A stretch of 64,000 nt of DNA from Brooklawnia sp032229645 (lineage in GTDB: Bacteria; Actinomycetota; Actinomycetes; Propionibacteriales; Propionibacteriaceae): the NCBI GenBank assembly GCA_963722295.1, contig CAVRLB010000007.1:62001-126000 (forward strand), in the 5' to 3' direction. Positions within the stretch are counted from its first letter, which is position 1; every line of letters begins with the position of its first letter. The notes under the pieces were generated by a model, which did not search any database, was not told the DNA's origin, and saw only the letters and a list, made by a program, of their open reading frames with translations. Positions 8,496-16,807 of the stretch are shown piece by piece. A program made the position numbers and the translations under genes.

Positions 8496-9695
8496 GTGGA
8501 GATATGCATTCTGCCTGACACTGATCGGGCGGCCGGGATCGCCGAGCAACTCCAGCGAATCGGTTACGGGCGTATGGTCAAACATGCTTCAGGCAGGCCT
8601 TGGGTGATCGGTTCATGGACAGACACGCAAGTGCATATGGTGAGATCACGAGCGTCACGCCTGCTGCTATTCGGGACAGCGGATCTTGGCAAGCCGCGAT
8701 CCGAGGCTGAAACTGCCCAGCTAGTGGACCACATCGACACTCTTTACGAGCACGTAGCCGGTTCCTATCTCACCATTCTGGCGCGGGATGACGCAAGAGT
8801 CAGGGCGCATGGCACTCTCTCGGGAACACATCAAATCTTCTGCTCCCGAGTCGACGATGTCACCGTCGCAGCGAGCCGAGCAGCATTGCTAGCTGAGCTT
8901 GCCGGTTCGAGTGTCAGGACGGAACTTATCTCAACGTTGCTGTTGGCGCCACGCGCGCCGTGGCCGCTATCCGACGAACCGCTGTGGGAGGGTGTGCGGC
9001 TGGTGCCCTCAACTCACAGCATCACTATTCAGCCGGATGGCTCGGCTTCGACTGTGCCTCGCTGGTCGTATCCCGCTCACCGGGAGCCACTCACTGAACT
9101 TGCTCCGCAATTGCACTCAGCGCTCCACGCAAGTGTCGCTACCCGCGCAGCGTTAGCACCCGTCTTGAGCAGTGACTTGTCCGGAGGACTCGATTCGACC
9201 ACGCTGGCGTTCTTGGCGGACGAGCACACAGACGATCTGCTCACGGTTCGACAGAACGCCCGCGACGTTACCAACGATGACGCCCACTGGGCAGTGCTAG
9301 CCAGCAGCAGAATGCGCTCTCAACGTCATATCCAAATCAACCCGCACGAAGCAAAACCTTGGTACACCGACTGGTCCGCGAATGCTGACAACGACTTGGG
9401 TTCCCCCTATCCGGCGCTCCGTACGCTTGGGCTCAATCGATGTCTGGCTCAGCGAGTGGCCCAGCATGGTTCTACACTGCACCTGACTGGACTAGGCGGC
9501 GACGAACTATTCTCCACGTCCTTCACTCATCTTCATGCACTCATCCGCCAGAATCCGCTGCGGGCTCTACGCCCCGTTCGTGGCATGCAGGCAATCGCCC
9601 GCTGGAAGACCGTGGCGACCTACCGCGCCCTCATCCACTCTGAGCCGCACGCGACGTGGCTACGGAACATGGCTAACAACCTCACCTCGGCTTGA
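8496..9695 (+). CDS. Lasso cyclase (asparagine-synthetase-like C protein), N-terminal part
   Basis: The GTG at 8496 is chosen because it follows a strong GGAAAGGGA ribosome-binding site and begins VEICILPD, matching the usual cyclase N-terminus; an in-frame GTG at 8457 is the alternative. The 399 residues comprise a degenerate glutamine-amidotransferase-like domain (to about 200) and the ATP-pyrophosphatase domain with the P-loop-like SSDLSGGLDSTTLAFLA and LHLTGLGGDELFSTS. The enzyme adenylates the core Asp9 side chain and closes the isopeptide ring onto Ala1. The frame stops at 9693 before the family's last third, which continues in another frame from 9692/9698. Together they make about 608 residues, the normal C-protein length. 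Confidence 0.9.
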   Translation: MEICILPDTDRAAGIAEQLQRIGYGRMVKHASGRPWVIGSWTDTQVHMVRSRASRLLLFGTADLGKPRSEAETAQLVDHIDTLYEHVAGSYLTILARDDARVRAHGTLSGTHQIFCSRVDDVTVAASRAALLAELAGSSVRTELISTLLLAPRAPWPLSDEPLWEGVRLVPSTHSITIQPDGSASTVPRWSYPAHREPLTELAPQLHSALHASVATRAALAPVLSSDLSGGLDSTTLAFLADEHTDDLLTVRQNARDVTNDDAHWAVLASSRMRSQRHIQINPHEAKPWYTDWSANADNDLGSPYPALRTLGLNRCLAQRVAQHGSTLHLTGLGGDELFSTSFTHLHALIRQNPLRALRPVRGMQAIARWKTVATYRALIHSEPHATWLRNMANNLTSA

Positions 9696-9697
9696 CC

Positions 9698-10327
9698 ATG
9701 AACCCTCAGGTTGACTGGGAACCCGAATCGCGGATGCCGCCTTGGGCAACGAAAACCGCAGTCGAGTCCGCCAGAGATCTCATCCACGACTCCGCCAAAG
9801 CAATTCTTGCCGAAGCTGACAGTATTCCGGTCATCGATTTCGAGATGTTGCGGCTGGTTAACGCAGACGGCACCCTAATCCGAAGAATGTCACAGTCCGC
9901 ACAGCAATATGGGGTCGACTTCGAGGCTCCCTTCCTAGACGACAGGATCGTTGATCTCGCGTTCCGAGTACAGCTCACAGATCGCGTCGCTCATGGCGTC
10001 TTCAAACCTGTTCTTCAAGCCGCCATGCCAAACACGATCCCACCCGAACTACGCACCCGCAGGTCTAAAGGTGACTACAGCGCGGAAGCCTACGCAGGCC
10101 TTGCTGAGAACCGCCCCTCAATGATCCGCGAATTCGAGACCGGCTCGCTGCTTCACGACCAAGGCCTCATTGACGCTTCAGCGTTTTGCGACTTCCTCAC
10201 CGCAATACACCCAAGCACGGAGCCTCTGCGGTTCCTCGATAACACACTGGGCACTGAAATCTGGTTGCGTTTTGCCCTTCAGCATCAAGGAGAACGACAT
10301 GCCACACTCTCTCGCCAACAATTTTAG
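9698..10327 (+). CDS. Lasso cyclase (C protein), C-terminal part in a shifted frame
   Basis: This frame picks up exactly where the upstream part stops and carries the rest of the synthetase domain: RMPPWATKTAVESARDL, GVDFEAPFLDDRIVDLAFRV, KPVLQAAM and LRTRRSKGDYSAEAYAGL, all conserved near the C-terminus of lasso cyclases. The start could be the ATG at 9698 or a TTG at 9692 that overlaps the previous TGA (TTGA). Either a single-base deletion split one gene, or the cyclase is truly made as two polypeptides by reinitiation. No slippery heptamer is seen. It overlaps the start of the B1 gene by 29 bases. Confidence 0.85.
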   Translation: MNPQVDWEPESRMPPWATKTAVESARDLIHDSAKAILAEADSIPVIDFEMLRLVNADGTLIRRMSQSAQQYGVDFEAPFLDDRIVDLAFRVQLTDRVAHGVFKPVLQAAMPNTIPPELRTRRSKGDYSAEAYAGLAENRPSMIREFETGSLLHDQGLIDASAFCDFLTAIHPSTEPLRFLDNTLGTEIWLRFALQHQGERHATLSRQQF

Positions 10328-10556
10328 GTTCACTCAAGTCGAGGGTGGTGGCGTACTGCTCGACCTGACAGATGGGGAATATTGGCAGCTCAACCAGACC
10401 TGCGCAGATCTCCTCCAATCGGTGATCGATGGGCATTCCGTTGCCCAAGTCACCATCGCGCTGAGCGAGCAGTATCCCGACAATTCAGAGCGCGTCGCCA
10501 GCGACGTCAACTCGATCCTGAATCAGCTACAAGAGATCGGAGCAATCATCGAATGA
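10299..10556 (+). CDS. Lasso leader-binding protein B1 (PqqD-like RRE)
   Basis: The 85-residue protein starts at the ATG after AAGGAGA. The N-terminal half (FRFTQVEGGGVLLDLTDGEYWQLN) and the helical C-terminal half (VAQVTIALSEQYPDNSERVASDVNSILNQLQEIGAII) match the PqqD/RRE fold used as the stand-alone B1 protein in actinobacterial lasso clusters. It should bind the leader residues Y6/P9/M11 and present the precursor to the B2 protease. It overlaps the cyclase end by 29 bases and shares an ATGA junction with B2, so translation is coupled. Confidence 0.9.
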   Translation: MPHSLANNFRFTQVEGGGVLLDLTDGEYWQLNQTCADLLQSVIDGHSVAQVTIALSEQYPDNSERVASDVNSILNQLQEIGAIIE

Positions 10557-10984
10557 GTGACTTTGTCGTCGTGGCCCGCTCCGACACACGATTGACCCCG
10601 CCAAGAGGCCTGGCCGCACTTATCGCAGTCGTCAGCGCCCGATATTTAGCGAGGAAACCACCAGCAACGATCGAGAAGCATCTGAGGCGTATCAGTCGCG
10701 CCGCTAAGCCAGCCAGCATGGACGAGACCCTTGCTGCTCACAAGGCCGTAGTGACGGTCAGCACACGCTGTTCGGGACGATGGTGCCTTGACCGATCCAT
10801 CGCCATAGCGCTCCTGCTGCGGATGGACGGCGTCTGGCCGGAGTGGCACACCGGCGTGTGCCTACTGCCTTTTCGTGCTCACGCCTGGGTCGAAGTCGAT
10901 GGTGAACCTGTTGGGGAACCCAACGGTTTGAAGGATAACTTCCAGCCACTCATGACCGTATGCGCGGGCAGGGCCGTTTCATGA
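10553..10984 (+). CDS. Lasso leader peptidase B2 (transglutaminase-like)
   Basis: The 143-residue protein matches the lasso B2 / transglutaminase-like superfamily. The catalytic triad is visible: Cys in GRWCLDRSIAIALLLR, His in PFRAHAWVEVDGEP, and Asp a few residues later in the same motif. It should cut the precursor after N22, next to T21. It starts within the B1 stop (ATGA), and its own stop overlaps the start of the exporter gene (ATGA). Confidence 0.92.
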   Translation: MSDFVVVARSDTRLTPPRGLAALIAVVSARYLARKPPATIEKHLRRISRAAKPASMDETLAAHKAVVTVSTRCSGRWCLDRSIAIALLLRMDGVWPEWHTGVCLLPFRAHAWVEVDGEPVGEPNGLKDNFQPLMTVCAGRAVS

Positions 10985-12771
10985 CCACAAACCACGGCGA
11001 CGAGAGCAGGGCAACTCAAGGCGTGTTTTCCCTCTTAGCCACCCAACTGCGTCCTCATTGGAAGCGCTTCGGTGTCGCTGTGCTGCTGAGCGTTGGCGCA
11101 TCTACGTTGAGCCTAGCCCAACCAATCTTGGTCGCGCGGATCGTGACTGCTCTGGAGACCACCACCGAGCTACTCCCATCGGTCGCCATACTCCTGAGCC
11201 TCTTGATCACGTCAGCCATCCTCTCGGGGCTGCAAACCTACACACTCGGAACGCTTGGAGAACAGATCACCAGCCGAGTGAGGTCCCAATTCACATCTTC
11301 TGTCCTCATTCTTCCCATCAGCCGAATCGAGACATACCGTCGAGCTGACCTCGTAGCACGAGTCACCGCTGACAGCACATTGCTCAGAGTTGCGCTAACT
11401 GATGGCGCTGGACAAATCATCGGTGGAGCCATCATGTTCGCCGGAGCCCTTATCGCTATGGCCCTCGTCAGTGTGACGCTACTACTCGCTACCCTCGCAG
11501 CGGTCACTCTAGGGCTGCTGTTCCTCCTCGCCCTGTCAGGCCGCATGCGCCAGGCATCCAGCTTAGTGCAGGAACAAGTAGCCCGTATCGGCTCAACACT
11601 CGATCAGAGCATTCTTGCCGTCAAGACCATCCGGTCGTTGGATGCCACAAGCTGGGCAACCACCAGACTTGAACGCGATGTAGACGCCGCGCGCGACGCT
11701 GGGATCCGGTTCGCTCGTATTACTGCGGCAATTACACCCCTATCAGGGGTGGTCATGCAGATATCCTTAGCCGTCGTGCTCGGACTAGGTGCGCACCAAG
11801 TCACCACCGGATCACTGACCGTGGCGCAACTGGTTGCCTTCGTCATGTACGTCTTCCTACTTCTCGCCCCGGTGGGCCAAGCGGTGACCGCCATCACCTC
11901 ATTCGCCCAAGCATCCGCCGCTGCGCGCCGTCTGGCCGAGATTGAAGAACGGACCTCGCCCAGCGGTCGCAACGAAACGATCCCAGCCCAAGCCTCCATC
12001 GCTTGGCCGAACTCAACAAGTGCCGATGCTGTCAGGTTCAGCAACGTCCACTTCACTTACCCAACCGCTCAAGCCACCCCAAGTGAGGACAACCTGCATC
12101 CCGCACTTACCGATATCTCATTCGTAATCCCCAGAGGCGGGAAAGTCGGCATCGTTGGCCCATCAGGCGCAGGAAAGAGCACCATCTTCAACCTGATCTC
12201 GGGCTTCTACACCCCCGTGCAGGGCGCTATCCAAGTCATGGGCCAATCCGAAGTCCGCGACATCCAAGGCGTTATAGGCCTCGTGGAGCAGGATGCGCCT
12301 ATAATCGCGGGAACCCTTCGAGAAAACCTGACCCTCGGAGACACCAGCATTACCGACGCGGCATGCTACGAAGCCTTGGCTAAGGCTAACCTAGAGTACC
12401 TACACAATCGAGGCCCTGGACTCGACCTAGAACTCTCCGACCAAGGAAGCAATCTGTCTGGAGGGGAGCGGCAACGACTTGCCATCGCCCGCGTGCTACT
12501 GCGCAGCCGCCCCATTCTGTTGCTGGACGAATCGACCTCGCAGATGGACAGCGAAAATGAACTGAAACTCCGAGACGCCATCGCCGAAGCAGGACTTGGA
12601 CGCACCACAATCGTCATAGCGCACAGGCTCTCCACCGTCATCGACAGCGACCTGCTCATCGTCCTCCGCGACGGCCAGATCGAGGCACAGGGCCAACACA
12701 ACGAACTCATCCAATCAAGCCCTACCTATGCCGCCTTCGCACGCCAACAGCGACTCACCCATATGCTCTGA
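10981..12771 (+). CDS. Lasso peptide ABC exporter (D protein)
   Basis: This is a 596-residue half-transporter with fused domains. Six membrane segments lie in residues about 25-310, followed by a nucleotide-binding domain with Walker A KVGIVGPSGAGKSTIFNL, signature NLSGGERQRLAIARVLL, Walker B PILLLDESTSQMD and switch IVIAHRLSTV. The ATG at 10981 is preferred over an in-frame start 21 bases earlier because it forms an ATGA overlap with B2. It should export the mature lasso peptide and so also give self-protection. No peptidase C39 domain is present, as expected when B2 does the cleavage. Confidence 0.9.
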   Translation: MTTNHGDESRATQGVFSLLATQLRPHWKRFGVAVLLSVGASTLSLAQPILVARIVTALETTTELLPSVAILLSLLITSAILSGLQTYTLGTLGEQITSRVRSQFTSSVLILPISRIETYRRADLVARVTADSTLLRVALTDGAGQIIGGAIMFAGALIAMALVSVTLLLATLAAVTLGLLFLLALSGRMRQASSLVQEQVARIGSTLDQSILAVKTIRSLDATSWATTRLERDVDAARDAGIRFARITAAITPLSGVVMQISLAVVLGLGAHQVTTGSLTVAQLVAFVMYVFLLLAPVGQAVTAITSFAQASAAARRLAEIEERTSPSGRNETIPAQASIAWPNSTSADAVRFSNVHFTYPTAQATPSEDNLHPALTDISFVIPRGGKVGIVGPSGAGKSTIFNLISGFYTPVQGAIQVMGQSEVRDIQGVIGLVEQDAPIIAGTLRENLTLGDTSITDAACYEALAKANLEYLHNRGPGLDLELSDQGSNLSGGERQRLAIARVLLRSRPILLLDESTSQMDSENELKLRDAIAEAGLGRTTIVIAHRLSTVIDSDLLIVLRDGQIEAQGQHNELIQSSPTYAAFARQQRLTHML

Positions 12772-12844
12772 CCCCAGGCGTGCTACCTCACCTGCGAGGG
12801 GACACCGATCCAGTCATGGTGAGCCGGAATAACGTGCATTTGGG

Positions 12845-12970
12845 GTGTGGGCGGCTACGGTGTCTGGTTTGGAGGCGGCGGTCGCGGCAGTGGACACGAT
12901 TGGGCAGCGTTATGAGGTGTTGCGGCCGCACTTGAACGAGTTGCAGCGCCGGTTGTCCCTGGCGATCTCT
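12845..12970 (+). pseudogene. Transposase N-terminal fragment (ISAzo13-like)
   Basis: About 40 codons read in one frame (AVDTIGQRYEVLRPHLNE, then LQRRLSLA) and resemble the start of ISAzo13-family transposases, which begin with a conserved RY-x-x-L-x-P-x-LNE-R-x-RRL region (recalled pattern). After about 12970 the frame continues as low-complexity sequence overlapping the convergent kinase gene, so the element is cut off. The rest of the 383-base gap between the exporter and the kinase gene holds nothing else recognisable. Confidence 0.5.
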
Positions 12971-13154
12971 CGAACAGGTCCCGCCCAGCATGCCGATGGT
13001 AAGCATCTCGGCCTCCCCTTCTGCGTTGCCTCGATGGTGCCACGTGGGACGACCAGCGGACTCATCACGGGCTTCCGAGTGTCCGCGCGATCCGATCTTG
13101 CTCCTGACCGAGCGGCCGGCCCGGCCAGGAGCAAGAGATCCAAACGCCTGGCCC

Positions 13155-14675
13155 TCAGAAGACCCGCTCGTCCAACCCCTCATACACGTCGACGAAGCGT
13201 TTGAAGGCCTCGTCGTAGCCCGCCGCGGTCGACGGCTCCGGATCGAACCGGTCGACGACGGCGACCGCCCGATCGGCAGCCTGTTCGCACGATTCGTATG
13301 CCCCCACCCCGACGCCGGCATACATCGCCGCACCCAAACAGCCGGCCTCCGAGGTCCGCAGGATCTCGATCGGACGCTGGAAGATGTCTGCCAGCATCTG
13401 CGACCAGATCCGCGACTTCGCTGCCCCGCCTACCAGCCTGATCGTCTCGATCTCGATGCCAGCCGCGGACTGGGCGTCCAGTACATCGCGCATCTCGAAG
13501 CTGACCCCCTCGAGTACGGCCCGCGCGACATCGCCCTTCGTGGTCGCCAGCGTCATGCCGTTCAGATTCGCCCGGGCGTTCGGATTCTGCCGGGCTCCCG
13601 AGGCGCCGCCGAGGAACGGCAAGAAGGTGATCCCGTTGGCACCGATCGGCGACTTGGCGGCCTGCCGGGTGATGATGTCGTACGGATCGACCCCGGCCAC
13701 CTTGCCGGCCTGGCATTCGATATCGCAGAACGTGTCGCGATACCAGCGGAACGACGACGCCGACGTATTCGAGAACGCCTCGATCGTCCAATTGCCCATG
13801 CCGTGGTTGGGTTTCACCACCAGCGTGCGGGCAGGGTCGCGCAACGGAGCGTCCATCACGACATAGCAGGAGCCGAAGGTACCCATCACCATCACGCAGT
13901 CACCGCCGTGCACCGCACCGCCGCCGAAGGTGGAGCAGTTCTGGTCGTGGGCGCCCACGCACAGCGGCGTGCCCTCTGCCAGTCCGGTCCGGCGGGCCAG
14001 GTCGGCGCCGAGCGTCCCGACGACCTTGCCTGGTTCGGCGGCGATCCTCGCGCGCTGACTGACCGGTATCCCGATCAATTCATGCACCTCGCGCGACCAT
14101 TGCATCGAGTCGACATCGAGCATGCCCTCACGGGATGCGGACGACAGGTCGGTCCAGTACTCCTGCGCTCCCCATTCCTTCAGCAGGAACTCCTGCTCCG
14201 ACAAGAACCAGGCCGTCTTCGCCCAGTTCTCAGGCTCATTGTCCTTGAGCCAGGCCCACTTCGGCGCAGCGGTGTTCGTCCCGATCGGGTCGCCGGTCTC
14301 CAGATAGAAGTGCTCCGCGCCATAGGCATCCCGCAGTTTCGGAATGTACGGGGCGCCGCGCAGGTCTTGCCAGGAGACGAACGGACGGATCAGTCGGCCC
14401 GACTCGTCCACCATCGCGAGCAGCGGCGCCTGCGAGGAGAACGCGACCGCCCGGATCTGTTCGGCCGGCACCCCGGAGGCACTGACCGCGGCCCGGCAGG
14501 ACGCGATGAGTGGCGGAATGATGTCCTCGTAGGTCTGCTCGACCAAGCCCGGAGCCGGATATAGACATGGGTATTCGCGGTAGTCCTGGCCCTGTATCGC
14601 GCCGTCGAGGTCGAAGACGATCGACTTGCAGCCGGTGGTGCCGGCGTCGATGCCCAGCAGATAGTCGGCCATCAT
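13155..14675 (-). CDS. FGGY-family carbohydrate kinase
   Basis: The protein is 506 residues from the ATG at 14675 (MMADYLLGIDAGTTG), overlapping the deoC stop. The N-terminal phosphate-binding motif GIDAGTTGCKSIVFD, the hinge and second domain with CVGAHDQNCSTFGGG, MVMGTFGSC, and RLVGGAAKSRIWSQMLADI near the C-terminus identify the FGGY sugar kinase family. It phosphorylates a sugar after import. Its pairing with a DeoC-type aldolase and a LacI-regulated sugar importer suggests the product is cleaved by an aldolase, but xylulose, ribulose, deoxyribose and autoinducer-2-type substrates cannot be told apart from sequence. Confidence 0.85.
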   Translation of the reverse strand: MMADYLLGIDAGTTGCKSIVFDLDGAIQGQDYREYPCLYPAPGLVEQTYEDIIPPLIASCRAAVSASGVPAEQIRAVAFSSQAPLLAMVDESGRLIRPFVSWQDLRGAPYIPKLRDAYGAEHFYLETGDPIGTNTAAPKWAWLKDNEPENWAKTAWFLSEQEFLLKEWGAQEYWTDLSSASREGMLDVDSMQWSREVHELIGIPVSQRARIAAEPGKVVGTLGADLARRTGLAEGTPLCVGAHDQNCSTFGGGAVHGGDCVMVMGTFGSCYVVMDAPLRDPARTLVVKPNHGMGNWTIEAFSNTSASSFRWYRDTFCDIECQAGKVAGVDPYDIITRQAAKSPIGANGITFLPFLGGASGARQNPNARANLNGMTLATTKGDVARAVLEGVSFEMRDVLDAQSAAGIEIETIRLVGGAAKSRIWSQMLADIFQRPIEILRTSEAGCLGAAMYAGVGVGAYESCEQAADRAVAVVDRFDPEPSTAAGYDEAFKRFVDVYEGLDERVF

Positions 14676-15367
14676 CGTTCCTGTGCCAGATAGGCGGCGT
14701 ATTGGTCGACCAGGCTGGCTGCCGAGCGGGTGCCGATCAACGAGACGCCCAGCTTGTCGATCATCCACAGGGTTGCCGCCAGGGTGAAGGTGCGCGGCAC
14801 TCCGGAGACCTTGAGTTTCGTCGACGGGTTGGTGATGTTGTCGCGCATCACCTTGACCTGCGCCTCGGTTGGGAAGCCCTCCGAGCCGGTGGCCGTCTTG
14901 ACGTAGTCGATGCCCGCATCGCAGCAGATCCGGGTGAGCGCGGCGATCTCGTCGTCGGTCAGGAAGCAGACCTCGAAGATGACCTTCGAGATCGCCTTGC
15001 CCTGCACGCGTTCGGCCAGTCCCTCGACCTCCTTGCGGACGAAGGCATGGTCGCCTTCGCGCAGCCTCCCGACGTTGACCACCATGTCAACAGCGGTGGC
15101 GCCGACTTCCAAGCCTTCTTCGATCTCGGCAAACTTCATCGCCGTAGACGTGCAGCCGTAAGGGAACGAGATCGCTGTTCCCACTCGCAGGTCGGAGCCC
15201 GCCAACTCCTCCGCGACCACCGGCGTCCAGAATGAACTGGTGTAGCAGGCCGCTACGCCCGCAGCCCTGGCAGCGCGGGCATGAGCCCGAATGTCGTCCT
15301 CCGTCACGCTCTGCAGATGCAAGGCCATATCGAAATGCTTCGCGTACTCCGCGACTGTCATAGTCAT
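14672..15367 (-). CDS. DeoC/LacD-type class I aldolase (deoxyribose-phosphate aldolase family)
   Basis: The 231-residue protein has the DeoC TIM-barrel pattern: VGTAISFPYGCTSTAMKFAEIEEGLEVGATAVDMVVNVGRL, VIFEVCFLTDDEI and DYVKTATGSEGFPTEAQVKVM. Lys in VKTATG is the Schiff-base residue, and Asp in VDMVVN is the conserved acid. DeoC splits 2-deoxyribose-5-phosphate to glyceraldehyde-3-phosphate and acetaldehyde; the VKTATG loop and length also fit related aldolases acting on other sugar phosphates. It leads the minus-strand aldolase-kinase operon, divergent from lacI, with a LacI-type operator between them. Confidence 0.85.
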   Translation of the reverse strand: MTMTVAEYAKHFDMALHLQSVTEDDIRAHARAARAAGVAACYTSSFWTPVVAEELAGSDLRVGTAISFPYGCTSTAMKFAEIEEGLEVGATAVDMVVNVGRLREGDHAFVRKEVEGLAERVQGKAISKVIFEVCFLTDDEIAALTRICCDAGIDYVKTATGSEGFPTEAQVKVMRDNITNPSTKLKVSGVPRTFTLAATLWMIDKLGVSLIGTRSAASLVDQYAAYLAQER

Positions 15368-15543
15368 CTGATGCCTCCCGGGCGTCGTCGCCTGCTGCTT
15401 CGATCAGCTGCCGCGCTACTTTGCTGCTGCGCCGATGCCACCATCGTAGGCTTTGGCCGCCGCCGACGACGACGCCAGCCGGGCTGACGCAGACAGCCGA
15501 GCTGACGTGGCCCTGGACGTTCGGAGGATGCGACGGAGCACGA

Positions 15544-15557
15544 GTGAGCGCTAACAT
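15544..15557. promoter_or_regulatory. LacI-type operator between deoC-like gene and lacI
   Basis: GTGAGCGCTAACAT contains the half-site CGCTAACA found in both arms of the operator pair at 16718-16754, around a central GCGC as in many LacI-family sites. It lies 180 bases upstream of the aldolase start and 82 bases upstream of the lacI start. It could control both divergent units, including autoregulation. Confidence 0.6.
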
Positions 15558-15638
15558 GACTCAATCCCGCAGGGATCCGGACACCGACGGGGTCCGCCGC
15601 GAGGATGTCCCTCTTAGTAGCTCCGGAAGAAGGAAGCC

Positions 15639-16664
15639 ATGAGCACAGGCTGGACCGAGAGGCCTCCCTCCATGATGGACGTCGCCGCCGCTGCGGGCGT
15701 TTCGCATCAGACCGTGTCCCGGGTCCTCAACGGCAGCGAAAAGGTGGCTCCGGGAACGCAGGAACGGGTCCGCAGGGCGATCGATGAGCTCGGCTACCGC
15801 CGGAACTCTGTCGCCCGCGCTCTCGTGACCCGCAGATCCGGGATCATCGGCATCGTCACCACCACATCGGTCCACCACGGTCCCAGCTCCATCCTGCTCG
15901 CGATCCAGCTCGCCGCGCGCGAAGCCGGCTATTTCACCGGTGTCGCGCCGCTCAAGGTATCCACCCCCGAATCGCTACGCATCGCGGTCGATCACTTCCT
16001 GGGGCAGGCCGTCGAGGGCTTGGTCATCGTGGCTCCGCTCGTCGAAATGGCCGAAGAAATCGAGTCCATCAACGCTCCGGTCCCCATCATCGCGGTGCGT
16101 TCGCCCGTGACCGCCCAGGACGCCAGTGTGCGCTCGGTAAGCGTCGATCAGGTCAGTGGCGCCAGGCAAGCCGTCCGACATCTCATCGAGTTGGGGCACA
16201 CCGACATCGCCCACGTCTGTGGACCGTCCGATTGGTCCGAGGCGCGCGCCCGCGAATCCGCGTGGCGTGCGGTGATGGCCGACGCCGGGCTGGAGATTCG
16301 CGAGCCGGTGGCCCGCAGTTGGAATTCTGAGGCCGGCTACCAGGCCGGCCTTGAGCTCGCTCGCCGGGACCCGCCCACGGCAGTCTTTGCGGCCAACGAC
16401 GAACTCGCACTCGGGCTCATCCGCGCCTTCCACGAGTCGGGATTGACGATCCCGGACGATGTCTCGATCGTCGGCTTCGACGACATCCCGACCGCGAAGT
16501 TCTATATCCCCGCCCTGTCGACCGTGCGCCAAGACTTCCGGGAGCTTGGCCGAGAGGTGCTGTCGACTCTGGTCAGCGCCATCAACGGCGAGGAACCGGC
16601 GGATCCGGTATTGCTTCCGGCGCGCCTGATCGTCCGAGAGTCGACCGCACCGCCCCGGAACTGA
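15639..16664 (+). CDS. LacI family transcriptional regulator
   Basis: The 341-residue protein has an N-terminal LacI helix-turn-helix (MMDVAAAAGVSHQTVSRVLNGSEKV) with hinge helix RRNSVARALVTRRSG. A periplasmic-binding-protein-like effector domain follows (GIIGIVTT, HLIELGHTDIAHVCGP, AVFAANDELALGLIRAF, IVGFDDIPTAKFYIPALSTVRQD). The ATG follows AGAAGGAAG. It is divergent from the aldolase/kinase operon and lies upstream of the sugar ABC operon. Operators with a shared CGCTAACA half-site sit in both intergenic regions, so it likely represses both units and is released by the imported sugar or its phosphate. Confidence 0.92.
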   Translation: MSTGWTERPPSMMDVAAAAGVSHQTVSRVLNGSEKVAPGTQERVRRAIDELGYRRNSVARALVTRRSGIIGIVTTTSVHHGPSSILLAIQLAAREAGYFTGVAPLKVSTPESLRIAVDHFLGQAVEGLVIVAPLVEMAEEIESINAPVPIIAVRSPVTAQDASVRSVSVDQVSGARQAVRHLIELGHTDIAHVCGPSDWSEARARESAWRAVMADAGLEIREPVARSWNSEAGYQAGLELARRDPPTAVFAANDELALGLIRAFHESGLTIPDDVSIVGFDDIPTAKFYIPALSTVRQDFRELGREVLSTLVSAINGEEPADPVLLPARLIVRESTAPPRN

Positions 16665-16717
16665 TACCGAATCGAGACCTTATCCGCGGGCGACGCGGTT
16701 GCTCTTCCGGGGCAGAA

Positions 16718-16754
16718 ATGTTAGCGTTCTCAGCACGGGTGAGAACGCTAACAT
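16718..16754. promoter_or_regulatory. Inverted pair of LacI-type operators upstream of the sugar ABC operon
   Basis: A perfect 15-base inverted repeat (ATGTTAGCGTTCTCA at 16718-16732 and its reverse complement at 16740-16754) is separated by seven bases. Each arm itself looks like a LacI-family site (TG...CG...CA). The pair therefore reads as two oppositely oriented, 22-base-spaced operators, about two helical turns apart, so they lie on the same DNA face. It ends 53 bases before the start codon of the binding protein. Confidence 0.75.
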
Positions 16755-16807
16755 CCAAGAGTTCATGACATAGCAGTCACAACAAGATTCGATGAGGAAG
16801 AGAACTC

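Noticed and set aside
9660..9730. Programmed ribosomal frameshift in the lasso cyclase
   Set aside because: There is no slippery heptamer or obvious pseudoknot at the junction; gene split or sequencing error is simpler.
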